Shown here: positions 12,971-26,400 of the stretch, piece by piece
Numbering within the stretch: position 1 is the first letter of the stretch
Layout of the letters: every line of letters begins with the position of its first letter
NCBI GenBank assembly: GCA_019914995.1
Contig: CM034139.1
Coordinates: 4,132,461 to 4,196,460, forward strand
Direction: 5' to 3'
Source of the DNA: Acanthochlamys bracteata
Taxonomy: Eukaryota; Streptophyta; Magnoliopsida; Pandanales; Velloziaceae
Length of the DNA stretch: 64,000 nucleotides
Translations under genes and position numbers: made by a program
Notes under the pieces: generated by a model
Told to the model about the DNA's origin: nothing
Databases searched by the model: none
The model's input: the letters and a program-made list of their open reading frames with translations, nothing else

Positions 12971-13819
12971 GGGGGAAGCAGGGTTCCACTAGCCGAAGTC
13001 AATCATGTGAGAAGTTTAATAAACATGTACCAATTAAGTAATTAACGACCCGGTGTAGTAGCAGCGTTTTCCCAAATAAAAAATAAAATAAAATGCTATT
13101 CATTATTGTCGTTTTAACCAAGAATTGACTCAAATTTGAATGAACGAGAACACATGCATGTGAGCAAGCTTTGAGTATCTTAATTAGGATCTACATAGCA
13201 AATAATTAATGTGGATCACCAAAAAGGTAAGGGATCACAAGAAGAGTACTTGGATCATTATTTTCGTTAGGAAAAAGGAAGGAATTTAATTAGGTTTTAC
13301 CGTTTCAGATCAAGTGCATGATGGAAGAAAGACAAGAAGTGCTGGCAGCAGCTAGCAATAGCATGCGAATTCACGTTATTGATTTTGGTGACGATTATGA
13401 AAGATTTCATTTGAAATTAAGTTGGTTACACAAATTATTAGTTGGCATGAATCAAGAGCTGATAGCCAGTTGTGCAAATAAAAATAAGAAAGAAGTTTTC
13501 TAATTAAAAAACTTATTTGTAGCTAGAGAAATAAGGCAGCTATGTTAGAAGTTGAAAGACCAATTATATTGAAGAGTTCCAAATCTCAAGTGCGTTAAGG
13601 AGTGTTAGCTAAGTAACTAGGAGGATTAATGTGCATGCTTTATTCATAATAATGTCTGACAATTGTATATATACTTTTCATGATGATACCTTTAAAAAAA
13701 GTGTTTTAATTGATAGAATATAATTTTTGTGAAACTGATTTGTGTATGACTTATATTTAATAAAAAGAGATTAAATAACTTCATAATTTCAGTGAGTTTA
13801 AAGTAACTAAATTTTAGGG

Positions 13820-14050
13820 ATAGGAGTACTTATGAAATAAAAAATTTTTAAAATAAAAAATATTTTTATTTTTTTAAAAAATAAGGTTTATTTTCTTACT
13901 TCTAAAAAATATATATATATACAATAAAAAATCTCACTATATAAAATTTTTTATATTTTTTAAATTTTAAATAAATTTTTTTAATATTTATAAAATATAT
14001 ATTAAAAAATATAAAATAAAATTAAAAAAATATTTAAAAACGCAATTTCG
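13820..14050. repeat. AT-rich MITE-like repeat (family 1), degenerate
   Basis: Shares with the copies at 14498, 31944 and 58711 the ordered phrases AATAAAAAATATTTTTATTT, ATAAAATTTTTTATATTTTT and TTTTAAATAAATTT. Borders are unclear. It is non-coding. Confidence 0.45.
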
Positions 14051-14497
14051 AACCCCTCTTTAGATATTTGAGTGAGCATTATATAACACTATTTTATTTA
14101 AATAAGCAATTCATATTTTTTAAAAATCTGTTATAATATAATTTTGTCAAAAAATAAAAATATAATAACATTGTTTATCATATAAATCGAATATATTTTT
14201 TATTTTCTTAAATTAAATAATCAAATTTATTTTTAAAAATTGTTTTATAAACATTTTAAACGATCTCTTTCATGCGGGTGTACGAACAAATGAGGATATG
14301 TATTGGATGAATATATAGTTTATGGGGCCATTGATGTCTGTATGTTCCCGTCCGTACCAACTCTCACACGGCATGATCCACATTCCACAAGAGCTGTTTT
14401 AATTAAGTATTTGTTTAATATAACCATAAAAGTTTAGAGTTCAGATTTCAGAAACATATAAAACAAATTTTCGAAGGAAGTATTATTAGGAGGCGTT

Positions 14498-14712
14498 TGA
14501 AATTGTTCACGAAATAATTTTTTTTAAAATAAATAATATTTTTATTTTTTAAAAAAATAAACTTTTTTTTATTTTTAAAAAATAATAAAAATATGTAATA
14601 AAAAAATTTTATTACGTAAATTTTTTTATATTTTCTAAATTTTTAAATATTTATAAAATATATATTAAAAAATATATAATTAAAAAATTAAAAAATAGCG
14701 TTTGGGATCATG
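14498..14712. repeat. AT-rich MITE-like repeat (family 1)
   Basis: Starts near GGCGTTTGAAA and ends near AGCGTTTGG. In between is the family-1 core: AATAATATTTTTATTTTTTA, then AATAATAAAAATATG, then TTTTTATATTTTCTAAATTT. The core order is the same as in the other copies listed. Confidence 0.5.
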
Positions 14713-15369
14713 GCGGTTAGCTAGTGGCGTTTAGTATTATCTTATTTCAATTAAGTTTTTATATTTTTTTAATATAGTTTATAATACTCTAGAAAATATA
14801 AAAAATAAACACTGGTTAAATTTTATATTATAAATTGTTATATATATAATAATATAGTTTTAAGATAATTAAGTTTTTAAAAACTCTTTCAACAAAATTT
14901 TTTGTAAAATTTTTATTTAAACATTTGTAAACATTCTCAATGTGCTCTCTAGAGAAGCTATGCATTAAGATATTCTAATAACTAACGGCACCACCTATGT
15001 GAATAATTGTATTGGTTTGGAGCAAAAATGCTAGATTTTTTGTAGGATACTAAGATATAAGAAATTTTTGGCTATCGGAAAATAGAAGCAAAGGTTTTTA
15101 AGAAATATAATTTTGTAAGATACTTCTATTTTCTCCTTGTCTTAACTAGGATATTTTAAGAAATATAATTTGAGACTAATAAAAATATATTGACGCCGAT
15201 TTACTTGCATGCATATCAAACTAATGCAGCACGTCTTTAGTTAACCAGTTTGAAATAGTTAAATTTTTTATTATCTCTATCTCGTTATATTTGTACTTTA
15301 ATATTTTTTTTGTTAGATTCAAATTTTTTGTATCAAATTCACTGGTCAGTTAAGCTTTTTTGTTTGATG

Positions 15370-15930
15370 CGTTATATACTTTGACTTGCCATAAATATAT
15401 CATACACCTATAACAATAACACGACATACTCACCTCTTTCAAACTGTTTATTGTAATCACAAAAGTTCAAGACCAGTTTACTATATTCAAGATTTTCGAT
15501 ACAATTACTAAATTTTTTATACCAGCATATTATTGTCTATTTAAGCTCATAAAGAGATTTGAGTAATCGACAAATTAAATTTTATTTGCCTACTTAGCAA
15601 AAATTTATAACTGTATGATATATATTTTCTTTTCTAACTTACCGCGTAAGAATGCCGCCTTCACATCATCGACCATATGAATTGCTGCTAAACAAACCGT
15701 CGGAGATAAGATTTCATCAAAATCGACTATTTCCTTTTGTGCATAATCTTTTACAATCAATCAGAACGGTACCGTTCTAATTTTGCTACAACGTTTAATC
15801 TTGTAGATACACTTCTTACTAATAGTTTTTACCCGCTCAAATAATATCTTATTGAATGGCTCCCACTTCATTCTGTTGTGAAGTATAAGATCCCGATCAT
15901 TGTCGTTTAAACCCTTATTCGATTAAGAAA
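15370..15930 (-). mobile_element. Decayed Ty1/copia retrotransposon fragment (reverse transcriptase region)
   Basis: Read on the minus strand, the segment keeps the order of Ty1/copia RT motifs across several frames. From high to low coordinates these are CIYKIKR (WV-K-K region), ERYR, then KDYAQKEIVDFDEILSPTV (family: KGY-Q-GVDFDE-FSPV). DDVKAAFLRGK follows (family: DVKTAFLHG), then LLKSLYELK (family: KSLYGLKQ) and WYKKF. Last is GEYVVLLL followed by a stop codon where the YVDD catalytic site should lie. It has multiple stops, frameshifts and a deletion between SPTV and DVKAAF. No LTRs were found. It is a fossil with no coding capacity. Confidence 0.75.
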
Positions 15931-16279
15931 ATAAGAAAATCTTTGATGATGTATTCTACTTTGTTGTGTGATCTTAAGCACTTGATCCTACTGCTGAAAT
16001 CAAGTTCCACATGTGCGTTAAAATACTTGAACACACCAAATATTTATTACTTAGTTTGGATTAGATATAATCAATTTTGTCTAATAAAATTATCGATAAA
16101 TGATACCAAATATTTAGAGTCTAAGTGAAAGTTACGGTGACTCTCCTACATTCGAATGAAACTAGTGACACCTCCAAATTTTAAAAGAAATATTTTGCAA
16201 TACTATAAATAAAAAAATTTAGTGCTTAAAAACTCTTGATATAGGATACCAAATAAGACCTTAGTTCGATAAATAGACA

Positions 16280-16640
16280 CTTCGCTTTTATAATTTGGCC
16301 GGCTGCCTGTAACTTAGCTCCCAAAGTGTAACCAAACCAAGTGCACTCTCTTATATAGTGTGAACCCTAACCAAAGGTGACTGGGTCTCCTTAAGCCGCT
16401 GAATTGAATGTGGTGTGAAAACGAGGCATAGGTTGTAAATGCTAGAGTTATGCTAAGACAGGTGACCTGCGAGCGCACCTGGATGCCTGAGCTTGAAGAT
16501 CCTTCTAGACTCTTGCATCAATAGGGATCAGATGCCTGTCAGCACTTGCAGCCAAGACAAGTGCGAGGCCCTGCCCTTAATGCGTCTGCATGGTATGCGT
16601 CTCCGTTTTGTGGAATCCCTAGCGATAATATCAAATTGTG
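16280..16640. other. Unexplained GC-balanced block
   Basis: About 360 bases of near-even base composition in very AT-rich surroundings, with no long open frame on either strand and no RNA gene that I recognise. It may be the remains of an LTR or another transposon, possibly related to the adjacent copia remnant, but I see no diagnostic ends. Confidence 0.3.
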
Positions 16641-18429
16641 ATACTATTTAAGGGTTATGATTAAGTTTAGCAGCTTGCTAATTGGTACGAGATGGGGATT
16701 TGGTTCACCTACGGATGCACAAAGAGAGCTTCATTCTTTTGTTTAAAATTTTGAGCAACTTGATAAGGAGATTTCTAAAGAAAGGCAACCTTCAGAAGCT
16801 TGCATGTAGTATTTAACAAATTGATATATGGATACTACTTGTATATAAACTATAATTCCCGCATATTATGCGGAGAATTATGTGCCTTTTTCAGCGTGCC
16901 CCTCTACTATAATGTTGTCGGTACATGTGATCTAGCTAGATATTGCTGCTAAGGTCGATGTTAGACATGATTCACGTGAAACTTTGAGCATGATGCATTG
17001 TATTACGTAGCTGAATCTACGCCCAAAATATGTTCTTATGGATAAACGAGATATGTGCTTAACTTCACTTTTTTTACTCCAAATTTAAGTTCGACTATTT
17101 TGCGTATTTCAATTATTATTTTAAATTTTATTTTTACTTTCACGATATCAAATTTTATTTTTATCAATATTTAATTTCAAACTTCAGTTTATTTATTTTA
17201 AATGACACTCCGCAATTCTATTTTTATTGAACTCTAATTTTTACCGAACTTTACTTTTATGAACTTTAGTTTTATAAAACTAAATTACCTGCATTTGAAA
17301 CGACACACCTACGACAACTTCGTCTCATAGAATGTAAATGAAGCCTGAACTAGAGCACAACTGCGTAAGCCCAAGTCCGAGGCCCATGAACGTCTATTAG
17401 ACTAGAATAGTGATTGGTTATGTATGAGAAATATTCATGTCAACTGTGGGCTTAGATTAGTGTTGAGTTGTGTCCATAACACGTCTGAAACAGAAACTCC
17501 TGAAAGATTCATAACTTTTGTTTTCTTATTTACTCATTGCACAATGTTAGCTTGTTTTTTATATACTCTAACAGAAATAACAAATGGGTTGCTTAAATCA
17601 AATAAAACAAATGATTACTTAAAATAAACCAGCTCTAATATATACCATCAAAGTTCTTTACGGTTTACGAAAGGGTGTAACATTTTTTCACCCAATTTAA
17701 TATAAGAAAATAGGATACTTGTATGCAACCAAGAGTCATCAAACTCAATTTTCGTTTTATGATGAAAGATTTAAATCGACTATGAGGAGAGTAACAAGCC
17801 AAGTTAGTGAATAGCGACTGGAGTCGAACCAAGTGTTCCCCATTCTCATGTCCAATCTTCATCAACTTGATGGAGATTGAAATAGTCTTCAAGTATCTAT
17901 ATATATAACATACGGTGATAGCAATGTTGCAGCTACCACATTGCGAGATGGAAGATCAATGCGCAAGGAGGTACATGTACACCCTTGTTCCTATCATCCA
18001 CTTACTAGGACACTAGACAACACGCTGATTTCATACCTTAAAGTTGAATAAAATACTAGAATACTTTATACTTGATTCTTATATGTTATTTTAGACGATA
18101 CTTATTTCCTTAATGAATAAACAGTAACTAAGTATGTGTCTGTGTTGTTATGACAACCCTGGTTAACCACATAGTTTTCCAATGTTGGGCACAGTTTCCC
18201 ATCTAGGCCACTTTAAGGCTACAGAAAACTGTAGATATCCTCAATCCACCGTCCAAAATAGAGGAAAGCACATCAGATTAAAATTCCTCGTTCAATTTTC
18301 TTTCAAAATCAATTTACCGACAATGTCAATATTCACAACAACAAAGACCAACAAATTATAAAAAAAAAAGAAAGAGAAAGAGTTGCAATGAAACAATTTT
18401 AGTGGACTCGAAAACTTTTTTCAACAGAC

Positions 18430-19941
18430 TCACAATTCTGGGAAGTGTTGGTACCTTGTTGATAGGTAAACAAAACAATCATCCTTGGGAACAATGGTAG
18501 GCACGTAGGTAATCTCATCGCAGTCCGGCGACCGGTGACGACGGAAATCAACAAGAGAAACGAACAATGTTATGAACAACACTAGATGGTTGATTGCGTA
18601 ACGTTGCCCGACACACTGATGCGGTCCAGCACCGAATGCCAAGTAGTTCCTTCTGAAAACACGGTCTTCTGCTCTTGCTTCAGAGTAGAACCTGTCCGGG
18701 TCGAACTTTTCCGGTTCACTGAAACCTTGGAAGCTTGATTCGAATGTTGACGGGAATACGATCGTGCCTTTTGGTATTCTGTACCACTCGGTAAGTTGGA
18801 AATCTTCACCGGCAATGTGTGGGACCAATGTAGCCGGCGGCCTAAACCGGATGATTTCTCTAACAACGGCAGCTGTGTACTTCAGCTCCTGAATTTGCTC
18901 AGCAGTGATTGGCTTGCCACTTTCCGGCGACCATATTTTAGAAACTTCTTGACGGACTTTAGCGAGAACGTCTTGGTGGGAATCAAGGAGCGTTACAGCC
19001 CATAGTAGGGCCGAAGTGGTCGCGTCCTGTGCCGCGAAAAGAAAGTCAAACAAGTGACCTCCGACTTCTCTGTCCTCAATCTCCGGCAATCCTGTCTCTT
19101 TGGCTTCGCGTATAACATCCTGCATCCAGAAGTCAACTAGACACCTTGGTTTCCCGGCTGCCCGCATTCGTGTTTTGCTCTCTTTAGCGCAGACGGTTAG
19201 AGCATCAACGAGTCGCGATACTGCTAGCCGAGCCTTACGGAATGCGAACCCAGGAAAATCAAAAGGCATAGCCATGAGTCCAACGTTGAAGAAATTGTAG
19301 TCTACATTAAACCTCCGCCTTGCTTCCGGAGTCAAGTACTCTCCGGCGAACACGGTCTGCGAAGTCTCTAAATTCATATCTCGGGCAGGAAGCCTGAGTC
19401 TGATGGGTTTCTCACCATTATTAGAAAGAGAGACCCACTTGCGCAGATGCAAAAGAATCACACGCTGCTGGATATCGAGGTACGTGGACAAAGCCCTCGT
19501 GGTGAAGTTTGGAGCAATCCGGCGACGAAGATCCTTATGCTGAGGCTCAAACATGTAAATAAGATTGTGTTCTCCAAAGAGTTTCTTACCGAAAGGGTGA
19601 CCGATTAGATGGAAAGCATCGTGGCGGACATTGGCAAAAATCTTGTGAGAAAGATCAGTGGAACTGATGAAAACAATGAACCGACCTACAAGGTAGTTCG
19701 CAGAGATGCCGAAGCCGGTAGATTTGGCGTTTGCCGCTTGTTGGTTCCAGAACTTGGTCGGACTTAGAACCATTGAGATAGTGCTGCCTAGGAACGGAAC
19801 TATCATTGATGGACCGGAGAGAGGACCTTTCTTCTTTATGTAAGATAACTGCTCCATCAATAGCAGCAATGCCGCCAAACAGACGGCATACGGCAGCACC
19901 GCGGCAACAACACGCCATAGAACTCCCTCTAACCCCATCAA
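18430..19941 (-). CDS. CYP710A: CYP710A sterol C-22 desaturase (cytochrome P450)
   Basis: CYP710A enzymes introduce the C-22 double bond into the sterol side chain, for example turning beta-sitosterol into stigmasterol in the ER membrane. The frame is intronless, 503 residues, the usual length and structure for this family. An N-terminal membrane anchor lies at about residues 10-30, followed by a GPLSGP hinge. Family-typical blocks include [13 protein letters not shown] (111-123) and HNLIYMF (125-131). The I-helix is AAQDATTS (303-310), the ExxR pair E362/R365, the PERF-like FDPDRF (413-418), and the haem loop [10 protein letters not shown] (436-445) has ligand Cys443. All key residues are intact. 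Two adjacent ATGs open the frame. The 5' flank (about 19960-20040) is CT/CTT-rich, as in many plant leaders. The electron donor would be a cytochrome P450 reductase encoded elsewhere. Confidence 0.97.
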   Translation of the reverse strand: MMGLEGVLWRVVAAVLPYAVCLAALLLLMEQLSYIKKKGPLSGPSMIVPFLGSTISMVLSPTKFWNQQAANAKSTGFGISANYLVGRFIVFISSTDLSHKIFANVRHDAFHLIGHPFGKKLFGEHNLIYMFEPQHKDLRRRIAPNFTTRALSTYLDIQQRVILLHLRKWVSLSNNGEKPIRLRLPARDMNLETSQTVFAGEYLTPEARRRFNVDYNFFNVGLMAMPFDFPGFAFRKARLAVSRLVDALTVCAKESKTRMRAAGKPRCLVDFWMQDVIREAKETGLPEIEDREVGGHLFDFLFAAQDATTSALLWAVTLLDSHQDVLAKVRQEVSKIWSPESGKPITAEQIQELKYTAAVVREIIRFRPPATLVPHIAGEDFQLTEWYRIPKGTIVFPSTFESSFQGFSEPEKFDPDRFYSEARAEDRVFRRNYLAFGAGPHQCVGQRYAINHLVLFITLFVSLVDFRRHRSPDCDEITYVPTIVPKDDCFVYLSTRYQHFPEL

Positions 19942-20870
19942 TTAGTATTTCTCTCTGATTTCTTCGCTGCGAACTTGAATTGATATTGAAGAAGAAGAAG
20001 AAGAAGAGGAAGAAATTGTTGAGAGAGAGTGAGAGCTTCAATCTGGCCGTACTGACAGCTGGCAGATGTCAGGATTGGTGTTGGAGTTGCTGCTGTTCAT
20101 AATAGCTCGAATAACAATAACATATAATATTAAATGAGTCAGTAAGAATAAAAAAAATGGTGAAAAAAAAAAATTGTAGAATGGTGTGTAAACAGTTATA
20201 CAGGTTTGAGAAAAATCGATACACGGCATCTTTGAAAAAGCTTTTGAGGTGTTTTTTTCAAATACGTATATTGTAACTCGAAATATTCTAAAATTTTAGA
20301 GTATGGAATAGTTAGGCTGATTGGTAGGTGCCACATTAGAGCGTTGACTTGTGATTGAATATCTAACCGACATCGGTTGGTTCGGTTGAAATGGATGAAG
20401 AAAAAGTTTTCAAAAGGGCAGTCAGTAACGTTGTGCTTTTCAGTTGGGAACTTCTGGAAAATACATGAATGGACGGATTTGGATTTGGATTCCGGGTATT
20501 TTGTCTGTCAATTTTGGGTCACCCAAATTGATCCAATAAAATTAGGATCTCGTTCGATTGACCTAAAATTCATAACTACCTTGATCAAGAGCATATTTCG
20601 ATCGTTCTAGAGCAAATTTTTAAAAATAAAATTTTTAAAATAATTTTTGATAAAAAATAGTTGAGAAAGTATATTTTATCTTTTTTATCACTTATATTCA
20701 AAAATTATTTAAAATACTTTTTCAGTAAGAAAAAGTATTACAATTGAGTTTAGATATGAGTTCAAAGTATATGATTAGCTAGTAGTTAACTGGGTTGGAT
20801 CAGTTAAACCTGATTATTAACGGATTACGTTAAAGCTATCAAAGCCGGCCCCAACAAATACTACATTAGA

Positions 20871-21075
20871 AGAGTGTTTAAGAATATTTATCAAAAATAT
20901 TTTTCTTAAAAAATAATTTTAGCTTATTTTGAGAATAATTTTTTTAATTTTAAAATAAATAATAATAACATTTTACTATGTACAATTTTTTATATTTTTC
21001 AAATTTTAAATAAATTCTAAAATATCTCATAAAAATTATTAAACAATATAAATAAAAATTTCTTTCAAACGCTCT
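20871..21075. repeat. AT-rich MITE-like repeat (family 1) with visible terminal inverted repeats
   Basis: 205 bp bounded by AGAGTGTTT on the left and AAACGCTCT on the right, inverted repeats of each other with one mismatch. The interior has the family-1 phrases (TTTTAAAATAAATAATAATA, ATTTTTTATATTTTTCAAAT). It has no coding capacity, so it is a non-autonomous foldback or MITE candidate. Confidence 0.6.
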
Positions 21076-22069
21076 TATAACTTATAAGCGATCCTAATGC
21101 GACCTTAGAATGTATTTACTAATGCTTTTAAAAAATTAATATTTTCTAAGAAAAATAAATTTTAATTTTCAAACATTTTATTTCAAATTTTATTTTAAAA
21201 CTAAATTTTAATTTAAAACTCATTTTAATAATAATATAAAATTAAATTTATTTAGATAATTTATTTGTAAAAATGATAGGTAGAGGACCTTAGGTGGAGA
21301 AGACCTGCTCAGCATGAGTAACAATCTGAATAGCCATCCCTTGAGAGGAAGTGAAGCTTCCGGAAAACATCTATCATTACCTAAAGCAGAAATGTTATAG
21401 TTAGGGATAGGAATTCGGTGCTACTTGAAATTGTGTTATTTAAATTACCTTCTAAAAAAAACATTTTTGAAAATAATATATTGCAAATTTTAAATTAAAT
21501 TATTAATATATAAAAATTCATTTATAAAAAAATAATTTAATTAATCATTTTTTAAATGTACTCTCTGTCTAGAAAATTGTTAAAAGATTTTCAACAGAAG
21601 ACGGCAGACGAAATTTCACATCACAGCACAAATCGAAGAAAAGGATATACATATATATATTGAGCGCTGTATCGTAGATTTCAGAATTTGACTGTATTGA
21701 TGATGATGTGTGGTGCTGGAGAAAGGAGGCTTGTTTACCATGACACGATCGTTCACGACATGATCGGTCTCATAATTACAGTAGTTCTCCTTCCACATAT
21801 CCCAGCTCCAATTACAGAATGGTCTAAGTAATGAAGTTAAACAACGTCATGAATGCTTGTGATGTACTTGAGGAATGAACATCAGTCGATTATTTATTAT
21901 ATCCTAACGTTGATCTAGCTAGCGCGCCCTTATAATCTGATAAGGTTATTTTGTCACTATCGCGAAACACTTGTCAGGATAATATAAAGATGTCTTTCAA
22001 GTAATCCGTAACTAAATTTTAAGTAACTAAAAAATAAAAAATAAAATTATTTTAAAAAATAAATTAAAC

Positions 22070-22262
22070 TAAAATTTTATTTTTATTTCGATTTTTTTAA
22101 AAAAATAAATGAAAATTAAAAAAATACAATTACATTAAAAATATATAAATAAAAAATTACAACTAAAATTCTATGTATGAAAAGATTTTTATTTTCTTAT
22201 GCAAATAAAATATATAAATTTTCTAAAAAATTTAAAATTTTGAACAATTAAAACACTCTAAA
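22070..22262 (-). repeat. AT-rich repeat (family 2), degenerate copy
   Basis: Aligns by eye, with many differences, to the repeat at 30062-30372. Shared ordered blocks are ATACAATTACATT, AAATAAAAAATTA, CTATGTATGAAAA and AAATATATAAATT. Confidence 0.4.
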
Positions 22263-23466
22263 ACTATGGCTGATGTAATTTAAAAATATCTGGCCTAGTA
22301 ACAACGACCGACATTGCAAAACACTAATAGCGTCTTCATAACTAACTAATCCAAAAATACAAAAATAGCAAAAGTTTCTGACGATAAGTAGCCGTCCAAC
22401 CAAAAATCGAGCGAAGTTACGAAAGTTCTGGAAGAATGTTGACAAAAAATAACTTCCCTTTCTCGACCAAAGGAATATAGAATTGCTAATACATGCAATC
22501 TCTTTACAGCCTAATCTGGACTTTAAATGCTCTGAGTATGGAATTGCTCGATGGAGAATTTCCCACTCCAGGTAAAGTTGAAATTTGATTCAAATGGTTC
22601 AAAAGGTAGAAACTAAGACGGAACCAGAAAAAACGTCCATCAGTACAACTACTTCATTTATGTATAGCATCTTATGCGTCACTGATTAGAACAGAAAGTT
22701 ACTGTTTTTGTCCACTGGCGTCTCAACCTACTAGTAGATGCCAGCCTGGTGCTAAACAATTTTGAATAGATAATGAAAACAAATTAATCATATGATACGG
22801 ACAGCATACCTTCATTTGGAATATCGATCTACTTTATTAGTAAACGCCCTAATTTCCTCTCAAACAATCTTTCTTCTATTTTGTTAGAAAGTGCAAATTA
22901 ACTGATAATTGCAATAGTAGATACTATCATGCCCAAGACACCTATGCACTCACTTGCCATGCTTGAATGAAACTCAGCAATTTACAAGTTTAGAGGTTCA
23001 TTCTTCCATGTTAAATCAAGCATTTGATCGAAATAGGATTTGAAGTCCTCTCAGGGAGATTAAATCGTTTTCACTAAATGTTAACTCCTACTTATAGCAG
23101 CCAAAAAAAATTAGAAAGACCAAAACAGATAGGACTCTCTCTTAGGTAGATATTCAACTTGATCACTTTGAAAAATATTGACCCTGGAGAAAACACACCA
23201 TGACTTTTCCAAGTCATATAGTGGGATAAGACTTGCAGTAACTTAGTACCTTCATATTTAATAGTTTCTGGAAATGTTGCAAAACCATTTAGAGGTCTTG
23301 TCGAGTAGGTTGGCCAACAAACAACATTGAGAAGTTCAAGTGGTAAGGTCCTCAGATAGTATAAGAAAATATTTGCTTTTATCATAACGAACAACTCCAA
23401 AATCTAAGACTATATAAACAACTGTGGTACAGCATGTTATGTCTTACTTGTGATTTCAGCATCACA

Positions 23467-26400
23467 TTATAGATGGTTATTGAGAGGCCTCCCGCGACCC
23501 ATCGTAAAACCTCTAGTTCCATCAGGCATCCTTGGTCCAGGAGGTGGCTTGTTCGCAAGAATGCTTAAACCAGAAGAAGAAGGTGCATGACCTACACAAA
23601 GGATAATATCAATTTCTTAACATGCAGAAAGTGACAATCCTCCTAAGGATAAGAAATTATAACAAAAGGACAGCACAACTGGCACCACATCAAAGAGAAA
23701 CTATCAACTTCTAAGAAATATAATGTGTAAACTTCCTTTCGACATACCAGACCCATTAGTACTTTGCTGGTGGTGTGGTCTGCCTCGGTTCTTGTGCTTC
23801 TTTTTCTTTTTACTCTTGTCAGCAGGCAAAATATCCTCGAAAGATGAGACCATTTTAAGTAAGTAGGACAGCTAGAAAACAAACTAAATCCTAGTGTATA
23901 CAATGTGGATTAAGAAACAAGGTTCATCATAGAGCTGGAGATGGTCTAAATTTGAAACGTTCAGCAGAATGAAATAGAACAAGCGCAACTGTTGCACATA
24001 ATCATAAAGTAGATGCAACGTACCATTTTCTCTATTTCCTCATCTTGGTCATCATTTGCTTTCTGTGTGTCGCCAGCTGGGTTAGAGGCTTCAGCATTGT
24101 TATTTCTATGTAGAGGAGCTTCCTTATGTCCTTTTTGGATCAGTCCATACTTCACCTAACGCCAAAACTTTAGCTGGGAGCAACAAAAGTAAATACAAAG
24201 GCATAAGGACAAGTAGCACACATATCACCATTCGCTTTAGAAGGAGCTCAACTCGCAAGCCACTTCTCCAATTCTTCTCATCATTGAGAGCAGCAACCTA
24301 AACACATGCCCGGAAGGGGAGAAATAATGAGAAGACTGGTAAGAGTGCAAGGAGCAACACGCATGCAATTAGACTGCATGTCAAACTCACCGCACTTTCA
24401 GCAGCCTCAGCAAACTCATATTCAACTAATGCATGCAACTGCAAAATCAGAGTATAAAAAACCAGTAGAAGTAAACGAAGTGAGAACAACTTGAATCACA
24501 AGATACACAATTATCAGGTAATGAGGATGGGATCCAAAGCATAGAGCTCAATTGAACCAGTTAAGCAGGTCCAACAAACAAAGAGTAGCAATAAGCATTC
24601 TACAGTTTCTACTAGTTACAAAATACCAGGAGGTCTACAATGAGTAAGATACTTCAAATAAACATTAGGTCTTCTTTTTTCAAAGACAAATAGCTAATAC
24701 GAAATATAAATAATGGTTTGGGAAGGAGGAAGGTGAAGAAGGCATTTACTTGGACTTGGGAAGAAAAGTCAGACAAACTTGTAAAGATTGTCTTACAATT
24801 ACATTAAAGAAAAAAGTGTTCTTGAAGGGAATATGTGTGAGAAAAGTCAACTGAGAAATGAGTAAATATCCTTGATTGAGATTGTTCAGAAACGTTTGGC
24901 AAAAACGTGACATTTCACTAGTTGACTGTTTACCAATACCAATTTAGCATAACTAAAAAATTTTGGTTCAGGTTCAGAGAAGAGTGTCTCAAGCATTTCC
25001 CAAAGCTTGGGTCCAATATGAACAGCTGAGCTATATGGAAGATCTTCCTTAAAAACTTGTGCCACTCGTACTATGATAGCTTCAAATTTATTTTAAATTT
25101 GATTTGGAGTTATGTGCTTGCATTAATGCTCTATCACAAAAGGCACACTAATGCAGTAGTAAAGCACAAATAGTTGAATATGATATGTAGGTAGAGTGGC
25201 TAAGGCATTTACTCCTGAAAAGGGAGGTTGGTGGTTCAAATTCCAGTAGTATCAGTTTATCTACCCCAAAAACCAAAAATTTAAAATTAATTTAAAAAAT
25301 AAAAAAATAAAAAAAGAAACAAATAAACAAAGAAAAAGAAAACACACAAAAATAACTGAATACAATATGTAACAAACAAACAACTTGCTATACAATCTCA
25401 GAGGTCAATAAAAATTTCAGGGTGAAAGGAGTTCTAAGAAACACCTTATTGCTGACTGCTACTTCTGGCATCTGTGAAGTTGTTGACTCCTCAATTGAAT
25501 TTGGATCATGAATGGTGATACCTCTAATACTGAGCATGAAATAAATGTCAGAACACACTATTGTCTTCATTTTGGTGTTACTGGTGCATCAATTGGACAT
25601 ATCCTATCACTAGAGCCTCGATCATGTGTAGTGATAATTTTTCAACTGAATTAGGTTAAATTTGTCATGAGAAGAGAAACATACTCTCCAATCTTCCCAA
25701 CGACCCTTTGAAAGAATTCAGTCATACTCTCAGAACATGGCATTATTTTTCAACTTGATTAGGTTAAATTTGTCATGAGAAGAGAAACATACTTCCCAAT
25801 CTTCCCAAAGACTCTCTGAAAGAATTCTGTCGAATGATCCTCAGCCAGATTCTCCACCACAACAGTTCGCGACTGAAAGATCGGAAGATTAAACACTGAA
25901 CAAAACTTTTAAACATTCTCTGTCAGACTGATTGCTCAACTGTACCTTTGCAGCCTCAACTTCATTATGGGGCATTGAATGTAATCTCTTAACCTTTTTT
26001 CCATCAGGACTAACAACCTGCACAAAGACATAAGAGAACTAATGCGAACGACCAAGAAGGCACCAGAAAGAGCAATCCCAGAAATTTCTTCAAGTTCAAA
26101 TGAACTACACTAAACACAACCAGCAAGTAAAACATAATAGTATAAGAAATCCAAGCCAGCATGATCTTTTAGTTTGAGACCGGCCTTTTTATATGCATAC
26201 AAGAACTTGCACTCTTCATTGTTTACTCCAAAAGAGCATTTATGTTGAATTGCATTCCTTAACTATATGGTTCTTACTAGGCCAATTGAGCTCACAAAAT
26301 TTACACGATCATTGCAACAAGAGGAAGTAGAGCCAAGATTCAAACACACTCAAGTGCCATTGACTATTTGCAACGTTAATTCCTTTAGAAGGAACAAGAG

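Larger units (their letters stand above)
12971..18429. other. Gene-poor region with AT-rich repeats and a copia remnant
   Basis: No functional gene is recognised. It contains AT-rich MITE-like repeats (about 13820-14050 and 14498-14712), a decayed Ty1/copia reverse-transcriptase remnant (15370-15930), an unusually GC-balanced unexplained block at 16280-16640, and an AT-rich block at 17040-17290 with repeated AAATTTTATTTTTA-type phrases. The 61-codon frame at 13318-13503 has no visible family or promoter and is not called as a gene. Confidence 0.5.
20042..23466. other. Intergenic region with AT-rich repeats between CYP710A and LARP6
   Basis: The left end should carry the CYP710A promoter. The rest is AT-rich, with a well-bordered family-1 repeat at 20871-21075 and a degenerate family-2 repeat near 22070-22262. 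No coding exon was supported. The right end (about 22600-23466) probably includes the LARP6 3' UTR. Confidence 0.45.

Noticed and set aside
13318..13503. 61-codon plus-strand frame as a gene
   Set aside because: No promoter, family or supporting splice sites. A later stretch is AT-rich and non-coding.
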